Positions 1 to 7,532 are shown, counted from the stretch's first letter. The stretch is DNA of 45,183 nucleotides from CAZPWF01 sp964610775 (GCA_964610775.1 CAZSZC010000007.1:1-45183); one strand, 5' to 3'. The notes: generated by a model from the letters alone, not told the origin. Translations and numbers: made by a program.

Positions 1-416
1 ATCAAAGAGAGGCCCTCGTAAAGGGTTTGGCTGAGTCTTTGATTATCTACGAAAAGATTGAGACAACCCTACCAAAGGCAAAAGAAGTAGTTCCTTACGT
101 CGAGAAACTAATTACAAAAGCTAAGAAGGGTGATTTACATAACCGTCGTCAGATAATGTCGAAACTTCACATGGTCAGCACTACCCATAAACTTGTGGAT
201 GAAATTGCTCCAAAACTAGGTGGTCGCAATAGTGGTCATTTGCGAGTTGAACGTACTAAATTACGACGAGGTGATAATGCTCAGATGGCAGAAGTTAGTT
301 TTGTAGACGATCTGAAGGCTTCCCCAGTTTCTGTAGCGGCTCCTAAGCAAGCTGAGCCCAAAAAGCCAGTTGCGAAGAAAGCGCCAGCAGCCAAGAAAAC
401 AGAGGAGAAAGCTTAA
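1..416 (+). CDS. rplQ: 50S ribosomal protein L17 (5' end cut by window edge)
   Basis: Large-subunit protein L17, which binds 23S rRNA near the exit-tunnel side. The reading frame is open from base 3 and begins QREALVKGLAESLI, the conserved early segment of L17, so the true start lies outside the window and the internal TTG at 27 is not the start. After the L17 fold (to about residue 105 of the visible part) there is a Lys/Ala/Pro-rich tail ending KKTEEKA, longer than in E. coli. The stop overlaps the rplM start by one base, which suggests coupled translation. Confidence 0.95.
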   Translation, partial: QREALVKGLAESLIIYEKIETTLPKAKEVVPYVEKLITKAKKGDLHNRRQIMSKLHMVSTTHKLVDEIAPKLGGRNSGHLRVERTKLRRGDNAQMAEVSFVDDLKASPVSVAAPKQAEPKKPVAKKAPAAKKTEEKA

Positions 417-856
417 TGAAAACTTACAGTGCAAAACCTACTGAAATAACGCGCAAGTGGTACGTACTAGATGCTAGTGAGGTGCCATTGGGTCGACTAT
501 CAACTGTTGCGGCTGATTTGCTTACAGGTAAGGGCAAGCCAATGTTTACTAAGCATATTGATTGCGGAGATTATGTTGTAGTAATCAATGCCGACAATCT
601 TGTGGTAACCGGAAATAAGCTTGAGGATAAGATGTATTACCGGCACAGTCACTTTCCTGGGGGCTTAAAAGAAGCAACCCTAAAAGACAAGATGGCTAAA
701 GATTCAACAGAAGTTATTAGTCACTCTATTCGCGGTATGTTACCTGTTAATAAGCTGCGAGCTGAACGTCTAAAGCGACTAAAGGTATACGCTGGAGTTG
801 ATCATAATCATGATGCGCAGAAACCTGAAAAATTGACACTGAAAGAGGTTAAGTAA
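416..856 (+). CDS. rplM: 50S ribosomal protein L13
   Basis: Early-assembly protein of the large subunit. The 146-residue product has the typical length and the family features: N-terminal RKWYVLDASEVPLGRLST, a central GDYVVVINA strand and the RGMLPVNKLRAERLKRLKVY block. It starts on the last base of the rplQ stop and its own stop overlaps the rpsI start by one base, so the three genes form one tightly coupled transcript. The rplM-rpsI pair is an almost universal bacterial arrangement. Confidence 0.97.
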   Translation: MKTYSAKPTEITRKWYVLDASEVPLGRLSTVAADLLTGKGKPMFTKHIDCGDYVVVINADNLVVTGNKLEDKMYYRHSHFPGGLKEATLKDKMAKDSTEVISHSIRGMLPVNKLRAERLKRLKVYAGVDHNHDAQKPEKLTLKEVK

Positions 857-1254
857 TGACTGCTAAAAGTTATTTTTATGCATTGGGTCGTCGCAAGAGT
901 GCAACGGCACGCGTTCGCTTAATGAATGGTAAGGGCTTAATCACTATTAATGGTATGCCAGCAAGTGAATACTTTGCGGATAGTAAGCACCTACTTAACG
1001 AGCTTAATCGTCCATTTTCTGTTGTTGAAGCTGGTAATAAGTTTGATGTATCAGTTGTAGTATCAGGTGGTGGTCATGCTGGTCAGGTTGATGCAATTCG
1101 ACTAGGTATTGCTAAGGCTTTAGCTGTTATGAATGAGGATCTAAAAAGTACTCTTAAGCGAGCCGATTTACTTGGTCGCGATCCACGAGAGAAAGAACGC
1201 AAAAAGTTCGGTCTCAAGGGCGCACGCAAACAGCGTCAGTTCACAAAGCGTTAA
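856..1254 (+). CDS. rpsI: 30S ribosomal protein S9
   Basis: Small-subunit head protein whose C-terminal tail reaches the P-site tRNA. The 132-residue sequence shows the family blocks YALGRRKSATARVRL at the N-terminus, VSGGGHAGQVDAIRLGIAKAL in the middle and the basic end LKGARKQRQFTKR. The final KR, which contacts tRNA in known structures, is present; the residue before it is Thr rather than the usual Ser. Last gene of its operon, followed at once by a strong terminator. Confidence 0.97.
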   Translation: MTAKSYFYALGRRKSATARVRLMNGKGLITINGMPASEYFADSKHLLNELNRPFSVVEAGNKFDVSVVVSGGGHAGQVDAIRLGIAKALAVMNEDLKSTLKRADLLGRDPREKERKKFGLKGARKQRQFTKR

Positions 1255-1258
1255 ACTT

Positions 1259-1285
1259 AACCCGGCCAAGTGCCGGGTTTTCTGT
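1259..1285 (+). terminator. Intrinsic terminator after rpsI
   Basis: Perfect 8 bp stem AACCCGGC / GCCGGGTT (1259-1266 with 1272-1279), 5-base loop, then a T-rich tract. It closes the rplQ-rplM-rpsI transcript; a new promoter begins immediately after it. Confidence 0.92.
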
Positions 1286-1314
1286 TTGACACAAATATAC
1301 GTTTGATATATTCT
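1286..1314 (+). promoter_or_regulatory. Sigma-70-type promoter of the trpS unit
   Basis: -35 TTGACA at 1286-1291, 17-base spacer, -10 TATTCT at 1309-1314. The expected +1 falls at about 1320-1322, that is, on or next to the ATG of the leader ORF. Confidence 0.75.
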
Positions 1315-1321
1315 AGTCCTC

Positions 1322-1408
1322 ATGATTAGAAAAAGGCGGATCGCTTACTATTTTAGTTGGTTTATACATCCACTTAAGTGGCGTTTGTCTTATTTATATC
1401 TAAAGTAA
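1322..1408 (+). CDS. Putative Trp-containing leader peptide upstream of trpS
   Basis: A 28-codon ORF begins 7 bases after the -10 box, so it would be the first thing on a nearly leaderless transcript; there is no Shine-Dalgarno sequence. The peptide starts MIRKRRIAYYFSW and has Trp at residues 13 (1358-1360) and 20 (1379-1381) plus four Tyr. Its stop lies 22 bases before a terminator hairpin that stands between promoter and trpS. The sequence shows the ORF, promoter and hairpin; the role as a Trp-starvation sensor is inferred from classical attenuation and from the trpS gene downstream. It could be a chance ORF. Confidence 0.5.
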   Translation: MIRKRRIAYYFSWFIHPLKWRLSYLYLK

Positions 1409-1453
1409 GCTAAAATCAGACTAATAAATAACCGCCACACTAGGCGGTTTTTT
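1370..1453 (+). promoter_or_regulatory. Putative trpS transcription attenuator
   Basis: Three competing pairings are visible. A local hairpin CCAC-ttaa-GTGG (1370-1381) contains the second Trp codon. GTGGCG (1378-1383) can pair with CGCCAC (1433-1438) as an antiterminator. The terminator is AACCGCC / GGCGGTT (1430-1436 with 1443-1449) followed by TTTT. The antiterminator and terminator share bases 1433-1436, so they exclude each other. A ribosome held at Trp13 would leave 1378-1383 free and favour read-through. Confidence 0.6.
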
Positions 1454-1470
1454 AATTCGAAAGGAATGGC

Positions 1471-1659
1471 ATGGAACAATTAACAGAAATTGTAGCAAAG
1501 AAAATGCTAAAGGATCGTAATATTGAACTAGGTTTTGATACTCGATCAGCCCTTCAAGTTGCCAGAACTATACTTCAAACAGGCAGTCCTTCCATTATTA
1601 ATGATGTAGGCGAGGAAGGTCTACAGATTGATCAAAAGAGTAGTGGAGAGGTATACTAG
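1471..1659 (+). CDS. Small hypothetical protein, first full gene of the trpS unit
   Basis: A 62-residue protein starting MEQLTEIVAKKMLKDRN; I do not recognise the family. It is predicted mostly helical in its first half and acidic near the end, with no membrane segment or Cys. AAGGA at 1461-1465 is a suitable ribosome binding site for the ATG at 1471. It lies between the attenuator and trpS (6 bases upstream of trpS), so it should be co-regulated with trpS. Confidence 0.7.
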   Translation: MEQLTEIVAKKMLKDRNIELGFDTRSALQVARTILQTGSPSIINDVGEEGLQIDQKSSGEVY

Positions 1660-1664
1660 AGGAA

Positions 1665-2696
1665 ATGAGTAAACCTGTAATTTTAACTGGCCTTAGGGCC
1701 AACAATGATTTGCATATTGGCAACTACTTTGGTGCATTGTTACCGATTATTGATATGGCTAAAAGACATTCGGGGGATTATCAAATTAATCTCTTTGTAC
1801 CAGATTTACATAGTTTTACTACACCGATCGACCATAGCCAGCTTTACGATCAAACAATCAATAATCTGAAGTTATTTGTAGCGGCTGGCCTGCCACTAGA
1901 TAACGCAAATGTGTACTTGTATCGTCAAAGTTTTGTGCCAGCCCACTCTGAGTTAACAATTATTCTAAATTGCTTTACTGGATTTGGTGAAATGTCTAGA
2001 ATGACTCAGTTCAAGGATAAGTCGTCAAAGTTAAGCGACGATCGGGTAAGTGTAGGTTTATTTGATTATCCAGTACTCATGGCAGCTGATATTTTGCTTT
2101 ACGGAGCAACATACGTACCGGTTGGAGACGACCAAAGTCAGCACATTGAGATTACTCGTGATATTGGCGAGAGAATTAATAGTAAGTTCGGCGAAGTATT
2201 TACATTGCCTAAACCAGTCAAGCAGCAACATGAGTTTTTTGGCAAAGACCAAGGGTTGCGCATCAAAGATCTAGTTGACCCAACAAAAAAGATGAGTAAG
2301 TCCGATGAAACAGGCAGAGGTGTTATTTTCTTGAGTGATACTCCTAGCGAGGCTTCAAAAAAGATAATGAGTGCGACAACTGACAGTATAGGTAGCGTTA
2401 ACCTTGATTTTGAACGACAGCCGGGGATTAGTAATCTACTCCAGATATCAGCACTCCTATCAAACGAGACACTTGATAGTGTATCTGAGAAGCACAAAGG
2501 GCAGACGAGTTACGGTGACCTCAAGAAAGAAGTAGCATTGCAAGTTGAAGAATTTCTCACAGAGTTTCAATCGAAGTTGGATACTGTTGATGGGGATGCG
2601 CTCATTAGTAAACTCGAGACCTCAGAAAAAGCTATGAACGAACAAGCTAACGCAAGGCTATTTAAGGTTCAAAAAGCTGTAGGATTGCGTCAGTAG
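1665..2696 (+). CDS. trpS: Tryptophanyl-tRNA synthetase
   Basis: Class I aminoacyl-tRNA synthetase that charges tRNA-Trp with tryptophan. The 343-residue length is normal for the family. The HIGH-type ATP motif is HIGN at residues 17-20 and the second signature is KMSKS at 209-213. Between them are family segments such as FVPDLHSFT, GEMSRMTQFKDK and YPVLMAADILLY. An AGAGGA sequence lies directly before the ATG. Placed downstream of a Trp-codon leader and terminator, so expression may respond to charged tRNA-Trp. The cognate tRNA-Trp gene is in the same window (15840-15915). Confidence 0.97.
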   Translation: MSKPVILTGLRANNDLHIGNYFGALLPIIDMAKRHSGDYQINLFVPDLHSFTTPIDHSQLYDQTINNLKLFVAAGLPLDNANVYLYRQSFVPAHSELTIILNCFTGFGEMSRMTQFKDKSSKLSDDRVSVGLFDYPVLMAADILLYGATYVPVGDDQSQHIEITRDIGERINSKFGEVFTLPKPVKQQHEFFGKDQGLRIKDLVDPTKKMSKSDETGRGVIFLSDTPSEASKKIMSATTDSIGSVNLDFERQPGISNLLQISALLSNETLDSVSEKHKGQTSYGDLKKEVALQVEEFLTEFQSKLDTVDGDALISKLETSEKAMNEQANARLFKVQKAVGLRQ

Positions 2697-2700
2697 TAGA

Positions 2701-3564
2701 ATGCCAAAATCATACATAGTTGATGATGAGATAGATGTGCGGCTTGATGTGTTTGTTGCTCAAAAGCTACAAGATTTGAGTCGTGCTTCAATACAAAAAT
2801 TTATCAAAAAAGGACTAATAACGGTCAATGGTGAAACACAAAAAACAGGCTACACATTAAAAAATTCTGATAAAGTCAGAATCGATCAAGAAATTACTGA
2901 AGAGAAAAAGATAGACGATATCGAGCTACCAATTATCTACGAAGATGATGATTGCTTGGTTATCAATAAGCCTGCAGGTGTTCTGACGCACAGCAAGGGC
3001 GCATTTAATCCCGAACCTACAGTTGCGACGTTCATACAGCAACATAGCAAGAAAGTTGACGGAGATCGTAGTGGTATAGTCCATCGTCTGGACAGAGCAA
3101 CATCTGGTGTGATGATATGTGCTAAAACTCCCGAAGCCCTTGTGTGGCTACAGAAACAGTTCTCGCAACGAAAGGTAAAAAAGAAGTATCTTGCGATAGT
3201 TAAAGGAATACTAGATCCTAGCGAAGCAATTATTGACATGCCTATTGAAAGAAATCCGCAAAAACCCCAAACCTTCAGAGTTGGATCGAATGGCAAACAA
3301 GCCGTAACTTATTACTGTGTTATCGAAACCGGAAATAAATACTCATTGGTTGAGCTAAAACCAGAAACGGGCAGAACTCATCAGCTCAGAGTTCACTTAC
3401 TCAACCAGCATCATCCAATAGTTGGCGATGTTTTGTATGATGGTGAAGCTGCAGATCGACTATACTTACATGCCGCACAACTAGAGATAACATTGCCGAA
3501 TCGAGAGCTCAAAGTTTTTTTAGTGGATATGCCATCTGAGTTTACTGCTAAAATATCAGAATGA
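2701..3564 (+). CDS. RluD-family 23S rRNA pseudouridine synthase
   Basis: Converts specific uridines in large-subunit rRNA to pseudouridine. The 287 residues split into an N-terminal S4 RNA-binding domain (about 14-62, RLDVFVAQKL...GLITVNG) and a catalytic domain. The catalytic motif GIVHRLDRATSGV carries the nucleophilic Asp at residue 131. The later GRTHQLRVHL block and the IVGDVLYDG segment are also canonical. Starts 4 bases after the trpS stop and overlaps holB by 4 bases (ATGA), so it is in the same operon. The exact target uridines cannot be read from sequence, so no specific gene symbol is given. Confidence 0.93.
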   Translation: MPKSYIVDDEIDVRLDVFVAQKLQDLSRASIQKFIKKGLITVNGETQKTGYTLKNSDKVRIDQEITEEKKIDDIELPIIYEDDDCLVINKPAGVLTHSKGAFNPEPTVATFIQQHSKKVDGDRSGIVHRLDRATSGVMICAKTPEALVWLQKQFSQRKVKKKYLAIVKGILDPSEAIIDMPIERNPQKPQTFRVGSNGKQAVTYYCVIETGNKYSLVELKPETGRTHQLRVHLLNQHHPIVGDVLYDGEAADRLYLHAAQLEITLPNRELKVFLVDMPSEFTAKISE

Positions 3565-4409
3565 GTGTAGTTCTAAGTAGTTTGACTGCAAAACAGATAG
3601 ATAATTATCTATCACAGAAACCACATGCTTTACTACTTATAGGTTCTATTGGCTCTGGTACGACAACTTTGCTACTTCATATAGCTGCTAAATTGCTAGG
3701 CATCCAAGACGACAGGATTACATCGCGCCCCAACGTATTGTATTTATCGTCAGATAAAAGCATCTCGATTGAAAATATTCGTTCAATAAGATCATTCGTT
3801 AAGCTTAAGCCAACTTCGAATATGACCAACAGACTGATTTTGATTGACGATGCCGATAAGATGACAATTGAAGCTCAGAACGCTCTTCTCAAGATTCTAG
3901 AAGAACCACCAGAAGGAACTATGATTCTTATGTCGACTACGAGCCCCAATAAACTACAGCCTACGGTCGTGTCAAGGTGTTATTCAATGAGAATTTCAGT
4001 TCCTGCGAAATCAGTGCTCGAGACAGATGCAGGAGCACGCGGTTTCAAAATGGAAGAAATTAATAAAGCTTATTTAATTAGTGGCGGTATGCCGGGTGTG
4101 TTCTATTCGACACTAACTGGGGACATATCGGCAACTACAGAAAGCTTTGCGGTTGCAAAAGACGTCTTACGATCACAAAAGTACCAGAGGTTGATCATTA
4201 TGCAGTCTTTATCGACCGCTAGTGAAGTTTCAGACTTATTGTCAGCTCTGCATAGAATAATTCATCTTTCTTTGCGATCTAGTGCAGACTCTTCGCAGCA
4301 GGGTAGGTTGATAAAGGCGTATCGGTTAGTTCAAGATTGTGAACAGGCGATTGCGAGCACATCACCTAACATTAAGCTCCTAACTACTCATTTGGCACTT
4401 GGTTTGTAG
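3561..4409 (+). CDS. holB: DNA polymerase III delta' subunit (clamp loader)
   Basis: AAA+ clamp-loader subunit. The Walker A region reads GSIGSGTTT, with Thr where an active ATPase has Lys; this fits delta', which is normally catalytically inactive. Family blocks IDDADKMTIEAQNALLKILEEPP and the VSRC motif are present. The four-Cys zinc module found in E. coli delta' is absent, as it is in DnaX here. 282 residues is slightly short. The start overlaps the pseudouridine synthase stop by 4 bases. A second, active clamp-loader gene (dnaX) is at 32331. Confidence 0.85.
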   Translation: MSVVLSSLTAKQIDNYLSQKPHALLLIGSIGSGTTTLLLHIAAKLLGIQDDRITSRPNVLYLSSDKSISIENIRSIRSFVKLKPTSNMTNRLILIDDADKMTIEAQNALLKILEEPPEGTMILMSTTSPNKLQPTVVSRCYSMRISVPAKSVLETDAGARGFKMEEINKAYLISGGMPGVFYSTLTGDISATTESFAVAKDVLRSQKYQRLIIMQSLSTASEVSDLLSALHRIIHLSLRSSADSSQQGRLIKAYRLVQDCEQAIASTSPNIKLLTTHLALGL

Positions 4410-4427
4410 TATAATATGTACCAAATC

Positions 4428-5081
4428 ATGATTGGACTCCTCGTAATCACATTTTTTGCAGTTCTTATGTATCGCAGTATTGCTGCTAGCGATGAAGAGC
4501 TCGGTGATATACCCCGAAAAATAAGTGATCGTATGGGTAGCTTGTGGGATATTGCACATCAAGGTATGCGAGAAAATAGGTTTTTGCGTGCAGAGAAAGC
4601 CTTATTAACGATTCTCAAGATCGATCATAAAAACGCCGCAGCATACAATCGTCTTGGTATTCTTTATGCTAAGCAAAAGGAGTACAAGGATGCGATCGAT
4701 TGTTTCGAAATCGCCTCTAGTATCGAGCCAACCGCATCGAGTTTGCATAATCTAGGATTAATATATTACGAAACAGAAAATTACCCTAAGGCAGCTACTG
4801 CTTTCGAACAAGCTCTTAAGATAGAAGAAGAGTTGGCTGCACGTCACATAGCTTATGCAAAAGTTCAAGAAAAATTAGGTAACAGCAAGTTAATGTTCCA
4901 GGAATTAGAGCGTGCTGTTGAGTTAGAGCCCAATAATGAGAGCTATAGTTTGCTGATGAAAGCATATGAAGCGGAAGGACGACAGGCAGAAGCGGATTTG
5001 ATTGCAGATAAGTTAAAAAAGATGATTACCCCTGCAGGCAAACCTAAACGTGTTGCTCGACCAAAACGAGTTGTCATTTAA
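4428..5081 (+). CDS. Membrane-anchored TPR protein
   Basis: A 217-residue protein with one N-terminal membrane segment (MIGLLVITFFAVLMY) followed by a soluble part with about three TPR repeats, for example AAAYNRLGILYAKQKEYKDA and the copy containing HNLGLIYYETENYPKA. It ends in a basic KPKRVARPKRVVI tail. TPR proteins act as protein-protein scaffolds; the partner is unknown. A TATAAT lies at 4410-4415, directly before an in-frame ATG at 4416; the ATG at 4428 is preferred because it would lie just after a +1 set by that box. The -35 is weak. Follows holB closely. Confidence 0.75.
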   Translation: MIGLLVITFFAVLMYRSIAASDEELGDIPRKISDRMGSLWDIAHQGMRENRFLRAEKALLTILKIDHKNAAAYNRLGILYAKQKEYKDAIDCFEIASSIEPTASSLHNLGLIYYETENYPKAATAFEQALKIEEELAARHIAYAKVQEKLGNSKLMFQELERAVELEPNNESYSLLMKAYEAEGRQAEADLIADKLKKMITPAGKPKRVARPKRVVI

Positions 5082-5099
5082 CAGAGGTTCTGATACACT
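5071..5099 (+). promoter_or_regulatory. Promoter of tRNA-Thr(TGT)
   Basis: -35 TTGTCA (5071-5076), 17-base spacer, extended -10 TG-A-TACACT (-10 at 5094-5099). The expected +1 is about 7 bases before the tRNA 5' end. The -35 lies inside the last codons of the TPR gene. Confidence 0.65.
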
Positions 5100-5112
5100 T
5101 TCCTGGTGTTAC

Positions 5113-5189
5113 GCCACCTTAGCTCAGTTGGTTAGAGCGACGGTTTTGTAAACCGTAGGTCGTCGGTTCGAATCCGACAGGTGGCTCCA
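5113..5189 (+). tRNA. tRNA-Thr (anticodon TGT)
   Basis: Cloverleaf with acceptor GCCACCT / AGGTGGC, D arm GCTCAGTTGGTTAGAGC, anticodon stem ACGGT / ACCGT around loop TTTGTAA (anticodon TGT), and T arm with TTCGAAT. The CCA end is encoded (5187-5189). Confidence 0.96.
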
Positions 5190-5358
5190 CAATATTTGTG
5201 CAAGCTAACAGTTTGCTAAAATATTGTGAATCTTGTTTGATGAGAACCGAAGGTTCGGCGGACGAGAAGCGCAGATCGAGAATGTGTTTATGTATTCTCG
5301 TCGCGCATCGCAGGAAGGAGCATGACGGGAGTCATGCGATATCCGACAGGTGGCTCCA
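5172..5358 (+). repeat. 18 bp direct repeat of the tRNA-Thr 3' end flanking a structured 151 bp insert
   Basis: The last 18 bases of tRNA-Thr (5172-5189, ATCCGACAGGTGGCTCCA) recur exactly at 5341-5358, one base before tRNA-Tyr. The 151 bases between hold at least four stem-loops: ACAATATTT / AAATATTGT with an inner GCAAGC / GTTTGC; GAACC / GGTTC; CGAGAAT / ATTCTCG; and GCATGAC / GTCATGC. No credible coding frame exists in it. Duplicated tRNA 3' ends are typical of integration sites, but no integrase is nearby. It could also be a structured RNA co-transcribed with the tRNAs. Confidence 0.7.
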
Positions 5359-5359
5359 A

Positions 5360-5445
5360 GCAGGGATAGTGAAGCGGTCAAACACGGCAGACTGTAAATC
5401 TGCTGGCATTCGCCTTCGGGGGTTCGAATCCCTCTCCCTGCACCA
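5360..5445 (+). tRNA. tRNA-Tyr (anticodon GTA)
   Basis: Type II tRNA with a long variable arm: acceptor GCAGGGA / TCCCTGC, anticodon stem GCAGA / TCTGC around loop CTGTAAA (anticodon GTA), T arm GGGGGTTCGAATCCCTC, encoded CCA. Probably co-transcribed with tRNA-Thr upstream. Confidence 0.96.
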
Positions 5446-5460
5446 ATTCGCTTACGCTTA

Positions 5461-5486
5461 AAGTACTTCGATGTAAGTATTTTTTG
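5461..5486 (+). terminator. Terminator of the tRNA-Thr/Tyr transcript
   Basis: Stem AGTACTT / AAGTATT with one G-T pair and loop CGATGT, followed by a run of T at about 5480-5485. It lies directly after tRNA-Tyr. Confidence 0.6.
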
Positions 5487-5503
5487 TTTGTTATAATATT
5501 CGC

Positions 5504-5776
5504 ATGCCTGCTAGACCAAAACCAACACATGGACAATTTATTACGTTTGTAGTCATCATTCTATTAATAGTAGTTAACCTATTTACAGTAATCTATTACA
5601 GATCACGGCTGAATACTCTAAAGAAACAAAGTTCTTTTGTAGCAATTTCCCAGAATACTGACGCAGAATCATTTAAGCAATGTCTTAAAAAAGCAGGAAT
5701 TGTCTATAATGTTGAAGGCGAAGAAGTAAAAGTTCGAGAAGTCGAACAAAACCACGCAGTTGCTAGTTGCTCATAA
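5504..5776 (+). CDS. Small single-span membrane protein, unknown
   Basis: A 90-residue protein with a short basic N-terminus, one strong membrane helix (about residues 11-31, FITFVVIILLIVVNLFTVIYY) and a soluble C-terminal part containing two Cys (60 and 89). The family is not recognised. TATAAT at 5492-5497 ends 6 bases before the ATG and there is no Shine-Dalgarno sequence, so the message is probably leaderless. A monocistronic unit between the tRNA cluster and the PurF-like gene. Confidence 0.7.
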   Translation: MPARPKPTHGQFITFVVIILLIVVNLFTVIYYRSRLNTLKKQSSFVAISQNTDAESFKQCLKKAGIVYNVEGEEVKVREVEQNHAVASCS

Positions 5777-6067
5777 TCATGCAGCTTGCAAGTAATTCAT
5801 TATAGCTTCGTTAGTAACACTGCACCACAGATTAGAACATTGAGGACATCAGAACCAAGTTGGTGCCTCACAAATTTACTTATGAGTGCAGAGATGAAGA
5901 TATCTGGATAACATCTGAAATTCCATTAGTCGCAAAACCTTCAACTAAGTCATAAAATAGCTCAAACTCGCAAACAACGCACAAATAGTTAACAATGTTT
6001 TGCATTTGCTAACTGTTGTTTGAAATATAATATTCATAACATCAATTTACTGGTACAGTTATAATAA
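5777..6067 (+). promoter_or_regulatory. 291-base leader/intergenic region before the PurF-like gene
   Basis: No coding frame is credible. Visible structure: TGAGG / CCTCA around an ACCAA-GTTGGT arm (about 5840-5873) and AGATG / CATCT (about 5897-5922). TATAAT at 6026-6031 would give a 5' leader of about 30 bases; a second TATAAT at 6060-6065 ends only 2 bases before the ATG. No known riboswitch or RNA family was recognised. Confidence 0.4.
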
Positions 6068-7498
6068 ATGGCTGGTGAAGCAAAAGAGTTTTGTGCAGTT
6101 ACTGCAGAATTAAAAGTTGGTTCGGGGGAACCAGCTGCAGTTGATACCTATAAAATTCTAAATATTCTACAACATAGGGGCGAAGAGGCAACCGGGATTG
6201 CTACACTTGAGGGTGATGGGGTTTTACATGCACGCAGCGACCAAGGGTTTGTTAAGGATGTCTTTAAACAAAAACATATAAATAAACTAGTTGGAAATAT
6301 GGCAGTGGGCGGTAATCGTTACTCGACTTCCGGATCAAAAGATTGTCAATCTCAGCTGTTTACAGATCGTGCAATAGGCTTTGCTTTTGCAGAGAATGGC
6401 AATATACCAGATACTACGCAAATCGAAGAACATCTAGATAGGCACCACATAAAAACAAAGGGTCGTAATGATGCCGAAATGGTTGGGTTAACTCTAGCTC
6501 AGGAAATCCGTGAAAAATCTGATTTACCAAGTGCTGTTTCTCAAAGTTACGAGCTCTTTACTGGGGCATTTTCATGTGTGGCGATGCACGATGAAACAGT
6601 AGTAGGTTTTCGAGATCCTATGGGGCTTCGACCTCTGGAGCTCGGTATACTCGAAGACGGTGGTTATGTTTTGGCTTCGGAGACCTGCGGCCTAGATATA
6701 ATCAATGCAAAACACGAGCGTTCTGTCGAACCAGGTGAAATGGTCGTATTAACAAAGGATGGCGTAATATCAGAGCAGCTAGCTGAACCAGATCCCAAAC
6801 TTGATATTTTTGAGTTTGTATACTTTTCACGCCCCGACAGTGTGCTTTATGGCTTAAGAGTAAATGAGGTGCGTCGTGCATTTGGTAGAACATTGGCGTT
6901 GGAGCATCCAGGGTTAGCAGAAAACAAAAATGCTCTAGTAGTGCCTGTGCCCGACACTTCTATACCAACAGCAGAGGGTTTTGCGGAAGCACTAGGCCTA
7001 ACTCATCGACAGGCTATAGTTAAGAATCGGTATATAGGAAGAACATTCATACAACCGAACCAAAAAGCACGAAAACAACAGGTTAGATTTAAGCATACGG
7101 TTATTCCGGAAGCCGTCGAAGGAAGGGATTTGTATATAATCGACGACTCGATAGTAAGACTCAATACTTTGCCAAGACTAATTAAGCTAGCAAAATCAGC
7201 AGGCGCAAAGTCAGTCTCTGTATTAATTGGGTCTCCACCTGTAAGATTTCCGGATTTTTACGGTATCGACACTCCATCTCAAATTGAACTGGCAGCCGCC
7301 AATATGACTGTTGAGCAAATGCGACACAAGATGAAGGCTAAGTATTTGGGATTTTTGTCCTTAGAAGGTATGGTAGCAGCAACCGGTCTTGACCAGAGAT
7401 TGTTTAACCTTTCGCCGTTCAATGGTGTGTATCCTATTGATATTGGAAAACGAAAAAAAGAAATAAAAACTCCAATTAGCATGGAATATTCAGCATAA
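6068..7498 (+). CDS. PurF-like glutamine phosphoribosyl amidotransferase
   Basis: Looks like amidophosphoribosyltransferase, the first step of purine synthesis. The N-terminal Ntn glutaminase half has a cleavable-type prefix of 8 residues and the nucleophile Cys9, then NILQHRGEEATGI, RYSTSG and ENGN. The C-terminal PRPP half has YFSRPDSVLYG, VPDTSI, KNRYIGRTFIQP and IDDSIVR. Two oddities: the residues after IDDSIVR are LNTL instead of GTTS in the PRPP loop, and the Fe-S cysteines near the C-terminus of the Bacillus enzyme are absent. No other purine-pathway gene is in the window, so the real substrate or role is open. Confidence 0.85.
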   Translation: MAGEAKEFCAVTAELKVGSGEPAAVDTYKILNILQHRGEEATGIATLEGDGVLHARSDQGFVKDVFKQKHINKLVGNMAVGGNRYSTSGSKDCQSQLFTDRAIGFAFAENGNIPDTTQIEEHLDRHHIKTKGRNDAEMVGLTLAQEIREKSDLPSAVSQSYELFTGAFSCVAMHDETVVGFRDPMGLRPLELGILEDGGYVLASETCGLDIINAKHERSVEPGEMVVLTKDGVISEQLAEPDPKLDIFEFVYFSRPDSVLYGLRVNEVRRAFGRTLALEHPGLAENKNALVVPVPDTSIPTAEGFAEALGLTHRQAIVKNRYIGRTFIQPNQKARKQQVRFKHTVIPEAVEGRDLYIIDDSIVRLNTLPRLIKLAKSAGAKSVSVLIGSPPVRFPDFYGIDTPSQIELAAANMTVEQMRHKMKAKYLGFLSLEGMVAATGLDQRLFNLSPFNGVYPIDIGKRKKEIKTPISMEYSA

Positions 7499-7503
7499 AT
7501 ATA

Positions 7504-7532
7504 TTGCGCGCAGACGAATTGACTGCTATTAT
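7504..7532 (+). promoter_or_regulatory. Promoter of tRNA-Thr(GGT)
   Basis: -35 TTGCGC (7504-7509), 17-base spacer, -10 TATTAT (7527-7532); expected +1 about 8 bases before the tRNA. Confidence 0.55.

Noticed and set aside
5190..5340. 4.5S/SRP RNA, tmRNA or RNase P RNA in the tRNA-Thr/Tyr interval
   Set aside because: None of the conserved SRP Alu/S-domain, tmRNA tag or P RNA core sequences is visible; only simple hairpins.
5198..5461. Open frame of 87 codons across the tRNA-Thr/tRNA-Tyr interval
   Set aside because: It runs through the whole tRNA-Tyr gene and the hairpin insert; composition is not protein-like and it has no start signal.
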